Of a stretch of 64,000 nt of DNA, positions 7,956-15,102 are shown one piece after another. Source of the stretch: an uncultured Kangiella sp. (GTDB taxonomy: Bacteria > Pseudomonadota > Gammaproteobacteria > Enterobacterales > Kangiellaceae); contig CATNCP010000004.1 in the NCBI GenBank assembly GCA_950096615.1, positions 25,678-89,677 on the forward strand, written 5' to 3'. A model generated the notes under the pieces. That model had not been told where the DNA came from. It worked only from the letters and a program-made list of their open reading frames with translations, and made no database searches. How positions within the stretch are numbered: the stretch's first letter is position 1; each line of letters opens with the position of its first letter. Made by a program: the position numbers and the translations under genes.

Positions 7956-7982
7956 GGATATATATTAATGCATTAATGCATT
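7937..7982 (+). promoter_or_regulatory. promoter and palindromic operator of the HTH gene
   Basis: TTGGAT (7937-7942), an 18-nt spacer and TATATT (7961-7966) form a sigma70-type promoter. It is followed at once by the perfect 16-bp palindrome AATGCATTAATGCATT (7967-7982), which covers the expected transcription start. This is the layout expected for autorepression by the HTH protein encoded at 8018. Confidence 0.55.
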
Positions 7983-8017
7983 GAAATCAAGTCAAAATTG
8001 CATTGTTGGAATACAAT

Positions 8018-8407
8018 ATGAGCGAAATAATTGATCAACTTAAGCAACTTATGAATAATTTTGGTGAAACTGATTATTCAATGCAGCGCAAATCAAACAT
8101 TAGTCAGTCTACGATCTACAGAATTCTTGAGCGTAAAACGACGGATCCTGGTGTCCATAAGATTGACACTCTTGCCAGGGCCTTAGGGTTTAGGCTGTCA
8201 CTGGTGCCGGTGAATGAAACGACCAGTCAAATAGATTACTCTTCTGAAGTCGATACATTAAAACGTATCATCACTCTTGTAGAGTCTTTAGCTAACGCTA
8301 GAGGTATTGAGTTAACTCCTGAAGAAAAAGCTGAAATGATTCTTTCTAATTACCAAGCTAATAGCTCTAAAGAAGAGTTGGGAATGCGAATTGTTAATTT
8401 GAAGTAA
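8018..8407 (+). CDS. XRE-type helix-turn-helix regulator
   Basis: A 129-aa protein. Residues about 15-55 form a Cro/C1-like helix-turn-helix (SNISQSTIYRILERKTTDPG, then IDTLARALGFRL). The C-terminal half is helical and probably mediates dimerisation. The ATG at 8018 is preferred over an upstream in-frame TTG at 8003 because TTGGAA lies just before it. The palindrome at 7967-7982 overlapping its promoter suggests autoregulation. It converges on the first copy of the three-gene membrane module, with a shared bidirectional terminator. The protein is chromosomal rather than on the integrative element, although prophage origin cannot be excluded. Confidence 0.75.
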   Translation: MSEIIDQLKQLMNNFGETDYSMQRKSNISQSTIYRILERKTTDPGVHKIDTLARALGFRLSLVPVNETTSQIDYSSEVDTLKRIITLVESLANARGIELTPEEKAEMILSNYQANSSKEELGMRIVNLK

Positions 8408-8455
8408 GTTTTAGACTCAAAGAACATACTCGGGCATTGAAATAGAGATGCCCAT

Positions 8456-8484
8456 AAAAAATAGCGCCTAATGGCGCTATTTTT
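8456..8484. terminator. bidirectional intrinsic terminator
   Basis: A5, then ATAGCGCC-TAAT-GGCGCTAT, then T4. It serves the HTH gene on the plus strand and the membrane-module gene ending at 8497 on the minus strand. A second hairpin, GGGCAT-N10-ATGCCC, lies at 8432-8453. Confidence 0.8.
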
Positions 8485-8496
8485 GACTCTACGGTA

Positions 8497-8889
8497 CTAA
8501 ATTCTACTCAGGGTAGAGGTGCCTTGAGATCCCTTCGTTTGCGCCTGTACAGGCCTCAGGAAACCTCTAGACTGAATGATTTTACGATTCTTGCGCTCAA
8601 ACTCCTCAAGTTTTTGGTTCCAGACCAGAATTTCTCTGAGCTTATCTTTCTCAGTCAGATTGCTCGTCTCGATTTGAGAGTATTCTTGAAGTAATCGCAG
8701 TGCTTTAATATCCGCTCTGCGATAAGCAGACAGATCAACAATATTCTCTTCATTTTCGAAGAGAGCCTGCTCCGAGGCAACGTCAAAAGACTCTGCGTTT
8801 TTGTTTCGATAAGCCTTTAGTATCAGCCAAAACAGCATTGCTGCGAACGCTGCTAACACTAAACCGTAGGCCAAAAATAGTAATGCCAT
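8497..8889 (-). CDS. single-TM protein of the duplicated module, copy 1
   Basis: A 130-aa protein with one N-terminal transmembrane helix (residues about 2-26, rich in Ala, Leu and Phe) followed by a basic AYRNK and a cytoplasmic-looking helical domain (YRRADIKALRLLQEYSQIE, a Lys/Glu-rich segment, ending GFLRPVQ). It is not a family I recognise. AGGAAG lies 7 nt before the ATG. The first 107 nt of the gene are also read in another frame as the end of the 197-aa gene. The paralogue at 10105-10497 is nearly identical through the TM helix and the central helices but differs at the C-terminus. Confidence 0.7.
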   Translation of the reverse strand: MALLFLAYGLVLAAFAAMLFWLILKAYRNKNAESFDVASEQALFENEENIVDLSAYRRADIKALRLLQEYSQIETSNLTEKDKLREILVWNQKLEEFERKNRKIIQSRGFLRPVQAQTKGSQGTSTLSRI

Positions 8890-9376
8890 TCAGTTGTCTT
8901 CCTACCAAATAAACCAACTGCTTCAATGCAGGTATTAACAGCATCAAAACAATACAAAAGTTCACGGCTTGCAAAGCATAGCCTTGAGTATTCCCTATAA
9001 AATCAAACTCTGTGAAGTGTCGCTCTATGTACCGTCCCAAACTAAAAGAGATAGCAACTACGGTCAGGACACAAACAGCAAATTCTTCTTTCAGTACATG
9101 ACGACTTATAACTGCCCTCGTCGCCACATAAGCCAGTATTAAAATGTCAGTGATCATCCACGTGATATACCAAATATAAATTGCAATCTCATGAGATCTA
9201 AGCGCAGGACTTATTGCCCAGTTTAAAAACTGTACTAATACTAAGAACATACAAAAGCTAACCAAGCGCCTCTCTTTGGTCACTAATAAGTGCAATAATA
9301 GGCAACCCACTAAAGATAAAGTAAATATATCTTTTAGCGGTTGCCAGAGATTGAGCTCTAAGACAAAGTTAAACAA
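8783..9376 (-). CDS. polytopic membrane protein of the duplicated module, copy 1
   Basis: A 197-aa protein with about five hydrophobic segments (about 17-33, 38-57, 66-88, 97-113, 132-155) and a hydrophilic C-terminal tail (GLRFSVSSVRSNAVLADTKG). Family not recognised. It starts with TTG, and the paralogue at 10984 also starts with TTG in the aligned position. GAGGA lies about 10 nt upstream. Its tail is encoded in the 107-nt overlap with the next gene. Copy 1 has a 165-nt spacer between the 52-aa peptide gene and this gene; copy 2 has only 2 nt. Confidence 0.7.
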   Translation of the reverse strand: MFNFVLELNLWQPLKDIFTLSLVGCLLLHLLVTKERRLVSFCMFLVLVQFLNWAISPALRSHEIAIYIWYITWMITDILILAYVATRAVISRHVLKEEFAVCVLTVVAISFSLGRYIERHFTEFDFIGNTQGYALQAVNFCIVLMLLIPALKQLVYLVGRQLNGITIFGLRFSVSSVRSNAVLADTKGLSKQKRRVF

Positions 9377-9541
9377 ACGAATTGAATCCTCTTCGTACGC
9401 GTCTTCTCGCCCCTAGCCTTAGCCAGGAGTAATTAACTTAATATGATGCGCCTTTGAGGTTTTGCCAAACTTCCTCTTCATACTTGAGATGATAAACTTA
9501 TACAGCTACATCATCTCAGTAGCTTGCTTTTAAGCAAAAGG

Positions 9542-9700
9542 CTAATCACGTTTCTTTTCGGTAGGGTCCTCTTCAGGTTCTCCGCCACCATTACCTGTAT
9601 AAACCTCTAGAGCTATTTCTTTCGGCTCAAACAGAGGTTGTTGAATTTCTTGAGGCTGTACCATAGATAAATAGCAGATCATTGCGATAGATTCAAACAT
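9542..9700 (-). CDS. 52-aa peptide of the duplicated module, copy 1
   Basis: A short ORF that starts MFESIAMICYLSM and ends with an acidic tail and KKRD. A Gly-rich TGNGGG motif comes just before EPEEDP. AGAGG lies 7 nt before the ATG. The same ORF, with identical length and start region, occurs at 10987-11145 with mostly conservative or synonymous changes, which supports real coding. The N-terminal 13 residues are hydrophobic but short for a classical signal peptide. It could be a processed or exported peptide or a small membrane-associated subunit. The function is unknown. Confidence 0.7.
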   Translation of the reverse strand: MFESIAMICYLSMVQPQEIQQPLFEPKEIALEVYTGNGGGEPEEDPTEKKRD

Positions 9701-9852
9701 AATTAAATTCCTCTAAACAGTAGTGATTGATAAAAATTGATAGTTAATAAAGTAAATTAATGAATAGCAGAAAATTCTCCGCCAAAAATTTGCCATAACT
9801 TATTGTCTTTAAACGATATTATTATTAACAAGAGCCGATGCTATGGGCTTTC

Positions 9853-9905
9853 TGTATAAATATTAATCAATATAGTTGAATCAAAACGTGATGTAAATTT
9901 TACAT
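9853..9905 (-). promoter_or_regulatory. conserved promoter region of module copy 1
   Basis: On the minus strand a perfect palindrome ATGTAAATTTTACAT (9891-9905) stands 32 nt before a TATACA -10 box (9853-9858). The same palindrome, spacing and intervening TTGATTAATATT occur before copy 2. No good -35 box is visible, so an activator bound about 52 nt upstream of the start is likely. The predicted 5' UTR is about 145 nt and includes another block conserved between copies (9793-9826). The 404-nt gap 9701-10104 holds this region, the 9966-10003 inverted repeat and the copy 2 terminator, but no gene. Confidence 0.6.
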
Positions 9906-9965
9906 TTCATAAAAATAAATAATAAAGCCAGAACGCCCTAAACAAGGATTAAGCGACTGATAATC

Positions 9966-10003
9966 AAGGCTTTTTTGCATTACTTTTAATGCAAAAAAGC
10001 CTT
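9966..10003. repeat. perfect 17-bp inverted repeat
   Basis: The arm AAGGCTTTTTTGCATTA, a CTTT loop and its exact complement lie between the two copies of the module. In either direction it would give a stable hairpin, but no U-run follows it. It may be a remnant of a small mobile repeat or a transcription barrier. Confidence 0.65.
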
Positions 10004-10063
10004 AACTTAGATCAAGATGCCCTAGAATTGATAATATTATGTAGCGTAGGTTGGGGGGGTAAA

Positions 10064-10084
10064 TAAAGCGCCATTGGCGCTTTA
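10064..10084 (-). terminator. hairpin terminator after module copy 2
   Basis: TAAAGCGCCA-T-TGGCGCTTTA, 10-bp perfect arms, lies 20 nt beyond the stop of the gene at 10105. On the minus strand the stem ends in a short T-rich stretch (TTTATTTA). Confidence 0.55.
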
Positions 10085-10104
10085 CAGGGCAAAACAAGGA
10101 ATTC

Positions 10105-10497
10105 TTAGATTCGAGTTAGTGACGTGACAGAGTTTGAAATAACGCTTGACTGGACTGGTCTTAGGAAACCACGTGACTGGATAATTTTTCGGTTACTGCG
10201 CTCAAACTCTTCTAACTTTTGATTCCAAACTAATATCTCTCTTAACTTATCTTTTTCAGTCAGATTACTCGTTTCGATTTGTGAGTACTCTTGAAGTAGG
10301 CGCAAGGCTTTAATATCTGCCCTGCGATAAGCAGACAGATCTACAACATTCTCTTCATTGCCGAAGAGCTCCGTGTCAGAGCTACTTAGATCAAAGGACT
10401 CTGTGCTTTTGTTTCGATAAGCCTTTAGTATCAGCCAAAACAGCATTGCTGCGAACGCTGCTAACACTAAACCGTAGGCCAAAAATAGTGATGCCAT
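10105..10497 (-). CDS. single-TM protein of the duplicated module, copy 2
   Basis: A 130-aa paralogue of the protein at 8497-8889. It has the same N-terminal TM helix, an identical helical centre (RRADIKALRLLQEYSQIE) and a diverged linker (STESFDLSSSDTELFG) and C-terminus. AGGGA lies upstream of the ATG. As in copy 1, its first 107 nt overlap the preceding gene. An 83-bp run in the overlap (10407-10489) is identical to 8799-8881 of copy 1, although the flanking parts of the genes differ at many positions. Confidence 0.7.
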   Translation of the reverse strand: MASLFLAYGLVLAAFAAMLFWLILKAYRNKSTESFDLSSSDTELFGNEENVVDLSAYRRADIKALRLLQEYSQIETSNLTEKDKLREILVWNQKLEEFERSNRKIIQSRGFLRPVQSSVISNSVTSLTRI

Positions 10498-10984
10498 TTA
10501 GATGTTTCCCTGCTAATAGTACTAACTGTTTAATTACCGGTGTAAAAAGAGCTAATAAAATACAAATATTTACTGCTGGTAAAGCATATGCCTGCAAACC
10601 TTTTATAACACTATAATCGGTAAAGTGCCTTTCTATAAATCGTCCGATATTAAAAGCGATAGCCACGATGGTAAATACTGCGATCGAAAGTTCTTCCTTG
10701 GTGATTCGTTTTGTTGTCACTCCTTGGTATGCTACATAAAGAAGGATAAAAATATCGGTAATCATCCAAGTGATATACCATAAAAACTTACCCTGAGTAT
10801 GCTCCATCAACCAAGGGCTCAGCTGCCAATTTAAAAATTGAACAATCACTAAGAAAAAACAAAAACTCACCAAACGTTTTCGCTTGGTGAGTAATAAATG
10901 TAAAACTAGACAGCAAGCTATACCCAACGTAAACCAGTCAGCTAACAAGCTCTCTAAATTTAGTTCAACTATAAAGTTCTGCAA
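10391..10984 (-). CDS. polytopic membrane protein of the duplicated module, copy 2
   Basis: A 197-aa paralogue of the protein at 8783-9376, with the same length and about five TM segments. Conserved motifs are RLVSFC.FLV.VQFLNW, WYITWMITDI, GR.IERHFT and NGITIFGLRFSVSSVRSN. It starts with TTG 2 nt after the stop of the 52-aa peptide gene, so the two are probably translationally coupled. Its tail overlaps the single-TM gene by 107 nt. The transmembrane region has diverged much more than the overlapping tail. Family not recognised. Confidence 0.7.
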   Translation of the reverse strand: MQNFIVELNLESLLADWFTLGIACCLVLHLLLTKRKRLVSFCFFLVIVQFLNWQLSPWLMEHTQGKFLWYITWMITDIFILLYVAYQGVTTKRITKEELSIAVFTIVAIAFNIGRFIERHFTDYSVIKGLQAYALPAVNICILLALFTPVIKQLVLLAGKHLNGITIFGLRFSVSSVRSNAVLADTKGLSKQKHRVL

Positions 10985-10986
10985 TA

Positions 10987-11145
10987 CTAATCTCTTTTCT
11001 TTTTGTCAGGGTCTTCTTCAGGCTCCCCGCCATTACCACCTGTATAAATTTCAAGAGCAACTTCCTTAGGGTCAAACAAAGGTTGTTGAATTTCTTGAGG
11101 TTGTGACATAGATAAATAGCAGATCATTGCGATAGATTCAAACAT
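10987..11145 (-). CDS. 52-aa peptide of the duplicated module, copy 2
   Basis: A paralogue of the small ORF at 9542-9700, also 52 aa. It begins with the same MFESIAMICYLSM, then has QPQEIQQPLF, a TGGNGG motif, EPEEDP and a basic KKKRD end. AGAGG lies 7 nt before the ATG. Between the copies the changes are mostly conservative (E/D, I/V, V/I) or synonymous, as expected for a translated peptide under selection. It is the first gene of its operon and is transcribed divergently from the rhombosortase gene. Confidence 0.7.
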   Translation of the reverse strand: MFESIAMICYLSMSQPQEIQQPLFDPKEVALEIYTGGNGGEPEEDPDKKKRD

Positions 11146-11300
11146 AATTAAATTCCTCTAACAGTAGTTATTTCAAAAAAAATACGATATAAAACAAAAT
11201 AAATAATGGATAACGAAATGCGCATCCGCCGAGTAATTACCATAACTTATTGCTTTTGAACGATATTATTATTTTAAAGAACAGCGCTATGGTTTTTTTT

Positions 11301-11353
11301 TGTATAAATATTAATCAATATAAGTTAATGAAAACGTGATGTAAATTTTACAT
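11301..11353 (-). promoter_or_regulatory. conserved promoter region of module copy 2
   Basis: The same arrangement as in copy 1: ATGTAAATTTTACAT (11339-11353), 32 nt, then TATACA on the minus strand (11301-11306). The palindrome lies only 17 nt before the rhombosortase ATG, so the bound protein could control both directions. A second block conserved with copy 1 lies in the 5' UTR at about 11240-11273. Confidence 0.6.
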
Positions 11354-11369
11354 TTGATAAATATTACTT

Positions 11370-11996
11370 ATGTCTAACATTTTAAAAAAATATGCTATCC
11401 CTTTGATTTTAAGTCATATTTGCATTATTCTCATATTTGCATTACCCAAGCCAGACTTATGGATGGCATATGACCGCACAGCAGTCAATGATGGACAATT
11501 CTGGCGCTTTTTGACCCCCAACTTTGTCCATCTAGGCGCATGGCATACAATCCTAAATTTAGTCGGTTTATGGTTCACTATGCTGCTATTCATAAACTTA
11601 CTAAAAAATATCGACTGGTTGGCTTGGTTTACCCTGCTATTTATCGGGAATATTGTAGGCCTGCACCTGTGGGTGCCCTCTCTTGATCATTACGTTGGGA
11701 TGTCTGGTGCGCTCTATGGACTAATCGCGGCGGCGGCAGTCGCTGAATTAAGACTGGGGGTTAAACTCAGTGGCCTTCTACTGTTAATTGTCGGGCTTAA
11801 AATATTTATGCCACAACTGTTTGGCGTGGAAACAAGTTATAACGAGTGGCTAGGTGGTAATGTTATTGAGGAAGCGCATATTATCGGGTTTATTCAAGGA
11901 CTGATTCTCGGATTGGTCTGGCCCAAGAGTCGACTGAGTAAGCCTAAGTCGCTCAAGGGCAGTCCTAATAGCGAAGTTGATAAGACTAAATGGTGA
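11370..11996 (+). CDS. rrtA: rhombosortase (rhomboid-family GlyGly-CTERM protease)
   Basis: A 208-aa polytopic inner-membrane protease. Motifs: FWRFLTPNFVHLGAWHTILN near the N-terminus, the catalytic Ser in GMSGALYG (about residue 113), and the catalytic His in EEAHIIGFIQG (about 172). The size and the W-R-x-x-T-P-x-F-x-H signature match rhombosortases, which process proteins carrying a C-terminal GlyGly-CTERM signal. No such substrate is seen in this window. The gene is divergent from module copy 2, and its 3' end overlaps the comEA-like gene by 11 nt in convergent orientation. Confidence 0.85.
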   Translation: MSNILKKYAIPLILSHICIILIFALPKPDLWMAYDRTAVNDGQFWRFLTPNFVHLGAWHTILNLVGLWFTMLLFINLLKNIDWLAWFTLLFIGNIVGLHLWVPSLDHYVGMSGALYGLIAAAAVAELRLGVKLSGLLLLIVGLKIFMPQLFGVETSYNEWLGGNVIEEAHIIGFIQGLILGLVWPKSRLSKPKSLKGSPNSEVDKTKW

Positions 11997-12291
11997 GCTT
12001 GGCGCGGTTCTTTTGTAGCGTTTTAGCTCCAATGCCTTTCACAGCTGTTAACTCATCAATTGACTTAAAAGGGCCGAACTTTTGACGATACTCGATAATC
12101 GCCTCAGCTTTTTTTAGGCCAACTCCTTTTAAGACAGCCGCTAACTGGCTAGTAGACGCCGTATTAATGTTAACTTGTGATAGTTTTTGCTGACTTTGTG
12201 TCTTAGAGGGTCTTTCGACTTTATCTTTGGCTTGTAAGCCCTGCCCCAAGAAGCAGCTGACTACAATAACGATTGATGCAAACAATTTCAT
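11986..12291 (-). CDS. ComEA-like helix-hairpin-helix DNA-binding protein
   Basis: A 101-aa secreted protein. The signal peptide (about 1-21, ending GLQAKD) is followed by a Gln/Ser-rich linker and a ComEA-type tandem helix-hairpin-helix (VNINTASTSQLAAVLKGVG, then IDELTAVKGIGAKTL). Small periplasmic ComEA proteins bind incoming DNA during natural transformation. AAGGAG lies 8 nt before the ATG. It appears monocistronic, on the same strand as pyrF, 74 nt beyond it. Confidence 0.85.
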   Translation of the reverse strand: MKLFASIVIVVSCFLGQGLQAKDKVERPSKTQSQQKLSQVNINTASTSQLAAVLKGVGLKKAEAIIEYRQKFGPFKSIDELTAVKGIGAKTLQKNRAKLTI

Positions 12292-12365
12292 AACTAATCT
12301 CCTTATTAATGTCCCTATTCGGCATCGTTGCCGGCAGGAAGGAGATTAAGTCATGACAACAGTAG

Positions 12366-13067
12366 TTACAAGTGGCTCACGAGAGAATCAGAAATATCGC
12401 ACAAAGCTTGGTAAGGATCAGAAGCTTGCGTGATCGGCCTGCCAATCACTAGAAAATCCGAACCAGCTTCTAATGCCTGTTGAGGAGTCATAATTCGACT
12501 TTGATCCCCTTTGTCACTGCCAGCAGGACGAATACCTGGCGTGATTAGTTGAAACTCTTTACCGCACTGCTGTTTAAGCTGCTTTGCTTCCCAAGACGAG
12601 CACACCACGCCATCAAGGCCCGACTCATGAGTGATTTGAGCAAGATGGCTCACCTGCTCTGCTAGGTTCTTCTGATAACCTAATTCGCTAAATACTTCCT
12701 CATTCATGCTGGTTAGCATAGTAACTGCAATTAAAAGCGGAGGATTATCCGTTTCTTGAAGCGCCTCTTTCGCTTTCACCATCATCTCACGACCACCTGA
12801 AGCGTGAACATTAATCATCCACACACCTAAAGCAGCCGCAGCTTTACAAGCTTTAGCCACCGTATTTGGAATATCATGAAATTTCAGGTCTAAAAATACG
12901 TTATAACCTTTAGCAACCAGCTCCTTCACGAAGTCTGGGCCAAACAGCGTAAACATTTCCTTGCCAACTTTTAAGCCACACAACTTCGGATTGAGCTGGT
13001 CTACTAACGCTAGTGCTTTATTTTTATCATTGTAGTCAAGAGCAACCAATATCTTGGGATCAGACAT
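12366..13067 (-). CDS. pyrF: orotidine 5'-phosphate decarboxylase
   Basis: A 233-aa cytoplasmic enzyme that decarboxylates OMP to UMP, the last step of pyrimidine synthesis. The active-site motif [10 protein letters not shown] is at about 60-69, with an N-terminal LVALDY Asp and the phosphate-binding VIGRPIT near the end. The length is normal. It lies 17 nt downstream of lapB, the standard gammaproteobacterial order ihfB-lapA-lapB-pyrF. Confidence 0.96.
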   Translation of the reverse strand: MSDPKILVALDYNDKNKALALVDQLNPKLCGLKVGKEMFTLFGPDFVKELVAKGYNVFLDLKFHDIPNTVAKACKAAAALGVWMINVHASGGREMMVKAKEALQETDNPPLLIAVTMLTSMNEEVFSELGYQKNLAEQVSHLAQITHESGLDGVVCSSWEAKQLKQQCGKEFQLITPGIRPAGSDKGDQSRIMTPQQALEAGSDFLVIGRPITQASDPYQALCDISDSLVSHL

Positions 13068-13084
13068 AATTTACCTATATAACG

Positions 13085-14254
13085 TTATTCGCCTTCAATG
13101 CCTTTTATTGGCTTTACCGAGCTCCACTCTTTACAGCTCGGGCACTGCCAATAAATGGCTTTGGTTTCAAAACCGCAGTTATGACATGCATAACGAGGTT
13201 TTTTAGAAATTAATTTCTCAACAATACCATCAAGTAACTGCAAACTGGGTTTGGCAGATTCTTGGGCATGTTCAATGTGGAGAGTGATCAGTCTTTGCAA
13301 ACCTTTTAATGACGGACGTTCTTGCAAAAAGTTACCAATCAATTCAGCTGCCGCACGATCGTCTTTTTCTGCTTGTATAATTTTAGATAACTCGACCAAT
13401 ACAGAGACGCCGGCTCCTGCTTCTAAGCTCTTGTTCAAAAAGCTACGATAACCTGAGTTGTCTTTGATGTTGTTATAAGCTTCAGCAATATTAGGAAGCG
13501 CTTCAGGCAAAAATGCGATGTCTTGCTGCAGGATTCGCTGATATGACTTTATCGCTTGCTTATAACTCTTCTGCTGTAAATGGATATCGCCCTGCAACAA
13601 GCTGGCTCTTACAGAGTCAGGATTAATGTTTAACGCTTTTTTGACGTTTGATAACGCTGCTTTAATGTCGCCATCTTGTCGCTTCTGAGCAGCCAACTCA
13701 CAATAAAAGTGTGCGATCGGCTTGCTTTGCTCGACACCTAGACTAGATTGAAGCTCCTCAGCAATTTTTGCAGCATCATCCCAGTCACGCGTTAACTGAT
13801 GAATATTAAGCAGTTGAACCAGTGATTCATTTTTATGAACAGGATCGGCTAACAGCTCTTTGAAGAGCTTTTCTGAGCGATCATACATCCCAACAGCATT
13901 GTAATCTAAACCTAACTGAAACAAGGCTGTGTTACGGTCTCTGGATGACAATTGTGGGCGTGCAATAAGGTTTTGATGTAACCGAATGGAGCGATCTACT
14001 TCGCCACGCTTTCTGAATAGGTTACCTAGTGCTAAATGCGTTTCCACCGTATCGGTATCAACTTTGAGTAAATCAATAAAAGTATCAACCGCTTTATCAG
14101 GTTGCTCATTCAGTAGATAATTTAAACCTTTGATGTAGTTACTGGATAAACTGCTGTCCTGCTTGCCTTTTCGGTGCTTGCGCCCCATTAAAAAGCCAGA
14201 CAGCGCAGCAAGGGGCAGTAGCGCTAACACCCCATACAGTAACCACTGGTTCAT
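13085..14254 (-). CDS. lapB: lipopolysaccharide assembly protein LapB
   Basis: A 389-aa protein. An N-terminal TM helix (about 5-23) anchors it in the inner membrane. Cytoplasmic TPR repeats follow (about 40-330, e.g. TVETHLALGNLFRKRGEVD). A rubredoxin-type metal site closes the protein: Cys-x2-Cys in CHNCGF and CPSCKEW. LapB (YciM) regulates LpxC degradation by FtsH and thereby LPS synthesis. It abuts lapA with no gap. Confidence 0.95.
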   Translation of the reverse strand: MNQWLLYGVLALLPLAALSGFLMGRKHRKGKQDSSLSSNYIKGLNYLLNEQPDKAVDTFIDLLKVDTDTVETHLALGNLFRKRGEVDRSIRLHQNLIARPQLSSRDRNTALFQLGLDYNAVGMYDRSEKLFKELLADPVHKNESLVQLLNIHQLTRDWDDAAKIAEELQSSLGVEQSKPIAHFYCELAAQKRQDGDIKAALSNVKKALNINPDSVRASLLQGDIHLQQKSYKQAIKSYQRILQQDIAFLPEALPNIAEAYNNIKDNSGYRSFLNKSLEAGAGVSVLVELSKIIQAEKDDRAAAELIGNFLQERPSLKGLQRLITLHIEHAQESAKPSLQLLDGIVEKLISKKPRYACHNCGFETKAIYWQCPSCKEWSSVKPIKGIEGE

Positions 14255-14554
14255 CTAAAATGGATCCTTGGTAGATACCGACTGCTGACGCAACTGGTGT
14301 AGCTCTTTTTCGACTTTATTGAGTTGTTTTTTAGCTCGGTTAAGACGGTGGCGATACTTATAGACCGCAAACATCATTCCTAAGACGCCCAACAGTAGAC
14401 CACAAAGCCCAGCCCAAAACACAACTAAGGATAGTGGAAGCTCGGTAGAACCAAAGAGATAGTCTACGGTCGTTGCTTGGTCATTATTCAAGGCAAAAAC
14501 CGTGCTCATGACCAGCACAACCACAAAAAGTATAATGGCAATTATCTTACGCAA
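14255..14554 (-). CDS. lapA: lipopolysaccharide assembly protein LapA
   Basis: A 99-aa inner-membrane protein with two TM helices (about 4-22 and 42-66) and a basic, coiled-coil cytoplasmic tail (KYRHRLNRAKKQLNKVEKEL). LapA (YciS) partners LapB in coordinating LPS synthesis. The frame is open to a TTG at 14605, but I prefer the TTG at 14554 because GGAG lies 5 nt before it and the protein then matches the usual LapA start just before the first TM helix. Confidence 0.85.
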   Translation of the reverse strand: MRKIIAIILFVVVLVMSTVFALNNDQATTVDYLFGSTELPLSLVVFWAGLCGLLLGVLGMMFAVYKYRHRLNRAKKQLNKVEKELHQLRQQSVSTKDPF

Positions 14555-14625
14555 ACTCGCTCCAAGCTGTTCGTTTCGACTATTCGTACCCTTTGAAGTG
14601 TACAAACAGCATCAAGAGTGGATTT

Positions 14626-14928
14626 CTAAGGCTTAATAGGCTCTTCTTTGCCTGCATCAACCCTTTCACGCAATTCCTTGCCAGGTTTGAAATGCGGGAC
14701 ATGCTTACCTTGTAAAGTCACTGACTCACCTGTTTTAGGGTTCCTTCCAACGCGAGGTGCGCGATAGTGAAGCGAGAAGCTTCCAAAGCCTCGAATTTCG
14801 ATTCGACCGCCATCAGATAAAGTCTCAGACATTTGATCAATCAAAGACTTCACTACGAGTTCAACATCACGAACCGACAATTGAGGGTTTTTATCCACTA
14901 GACACTCAATCAATTGCGATTTTGTCAT
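14626..14928 (-). CDS. ihfB: integration host factor subunit beta
   Basis: A 100-aa HU/IHF-family DNA-bending protein. It starts [10 protein letters not shown] and contains the DNA-binding beta arm with [13 protein letters not shown] (about 58-70) and [15 protein letters not shown]-beta pairs with IHF-alpha. An imperfect inverted repeat (about 14950-14972, AATACCC...GGGTATT) lies upstream of the gene. The gene sits between rpsA and lapA as in most gammaproteobacteria. Confidence 0.95.
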   Translation of the reverse strand: MTKSQLIECLVDKNPQLSVRDVELVVKSLIDQMSETLSDGGRIEIRGFGSFSLHYRAPRVGRNPKTGESVTLQGKHVPHFKPGKELRERVDAGKEEPIKP

Positions 14929-15044
14929 TGGTCTAGACCTCCATTTAATTGAATACCCATTAGTATGGGGTATTTCATTGTAAAAATCACCTAACTATTT
15001 TAATTATATGGTATTTTTTACAAATTTCCACAAAACTCATACTC

Positions 15045-15074
15045 AAAAAAAAGCCCAGCAATCGCTGGGCTTTT
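15045..15074 (-). terminator. intrinsic terminator after rpsA
   Basis: AAAAGCCCAGC-N4-GCTGGGCTTTT with eight A on the left: on the minus strand a strong stem followed by U8. It lies 29 nt beyond the rpsA stop. Confidence 0.85.
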
Positions 15075-15102
15075 ATGATTTCAAGAAAAATCAGTGGTGA
15101 GA

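Noticed and set aside
10987..11145. 52-aa peptides as GlyGly-CTERM rhombosortase substrates
   Set aside because: They have a Gly-Gly motif but not the C-terminal TM helix and basic end that define this sorting signal.
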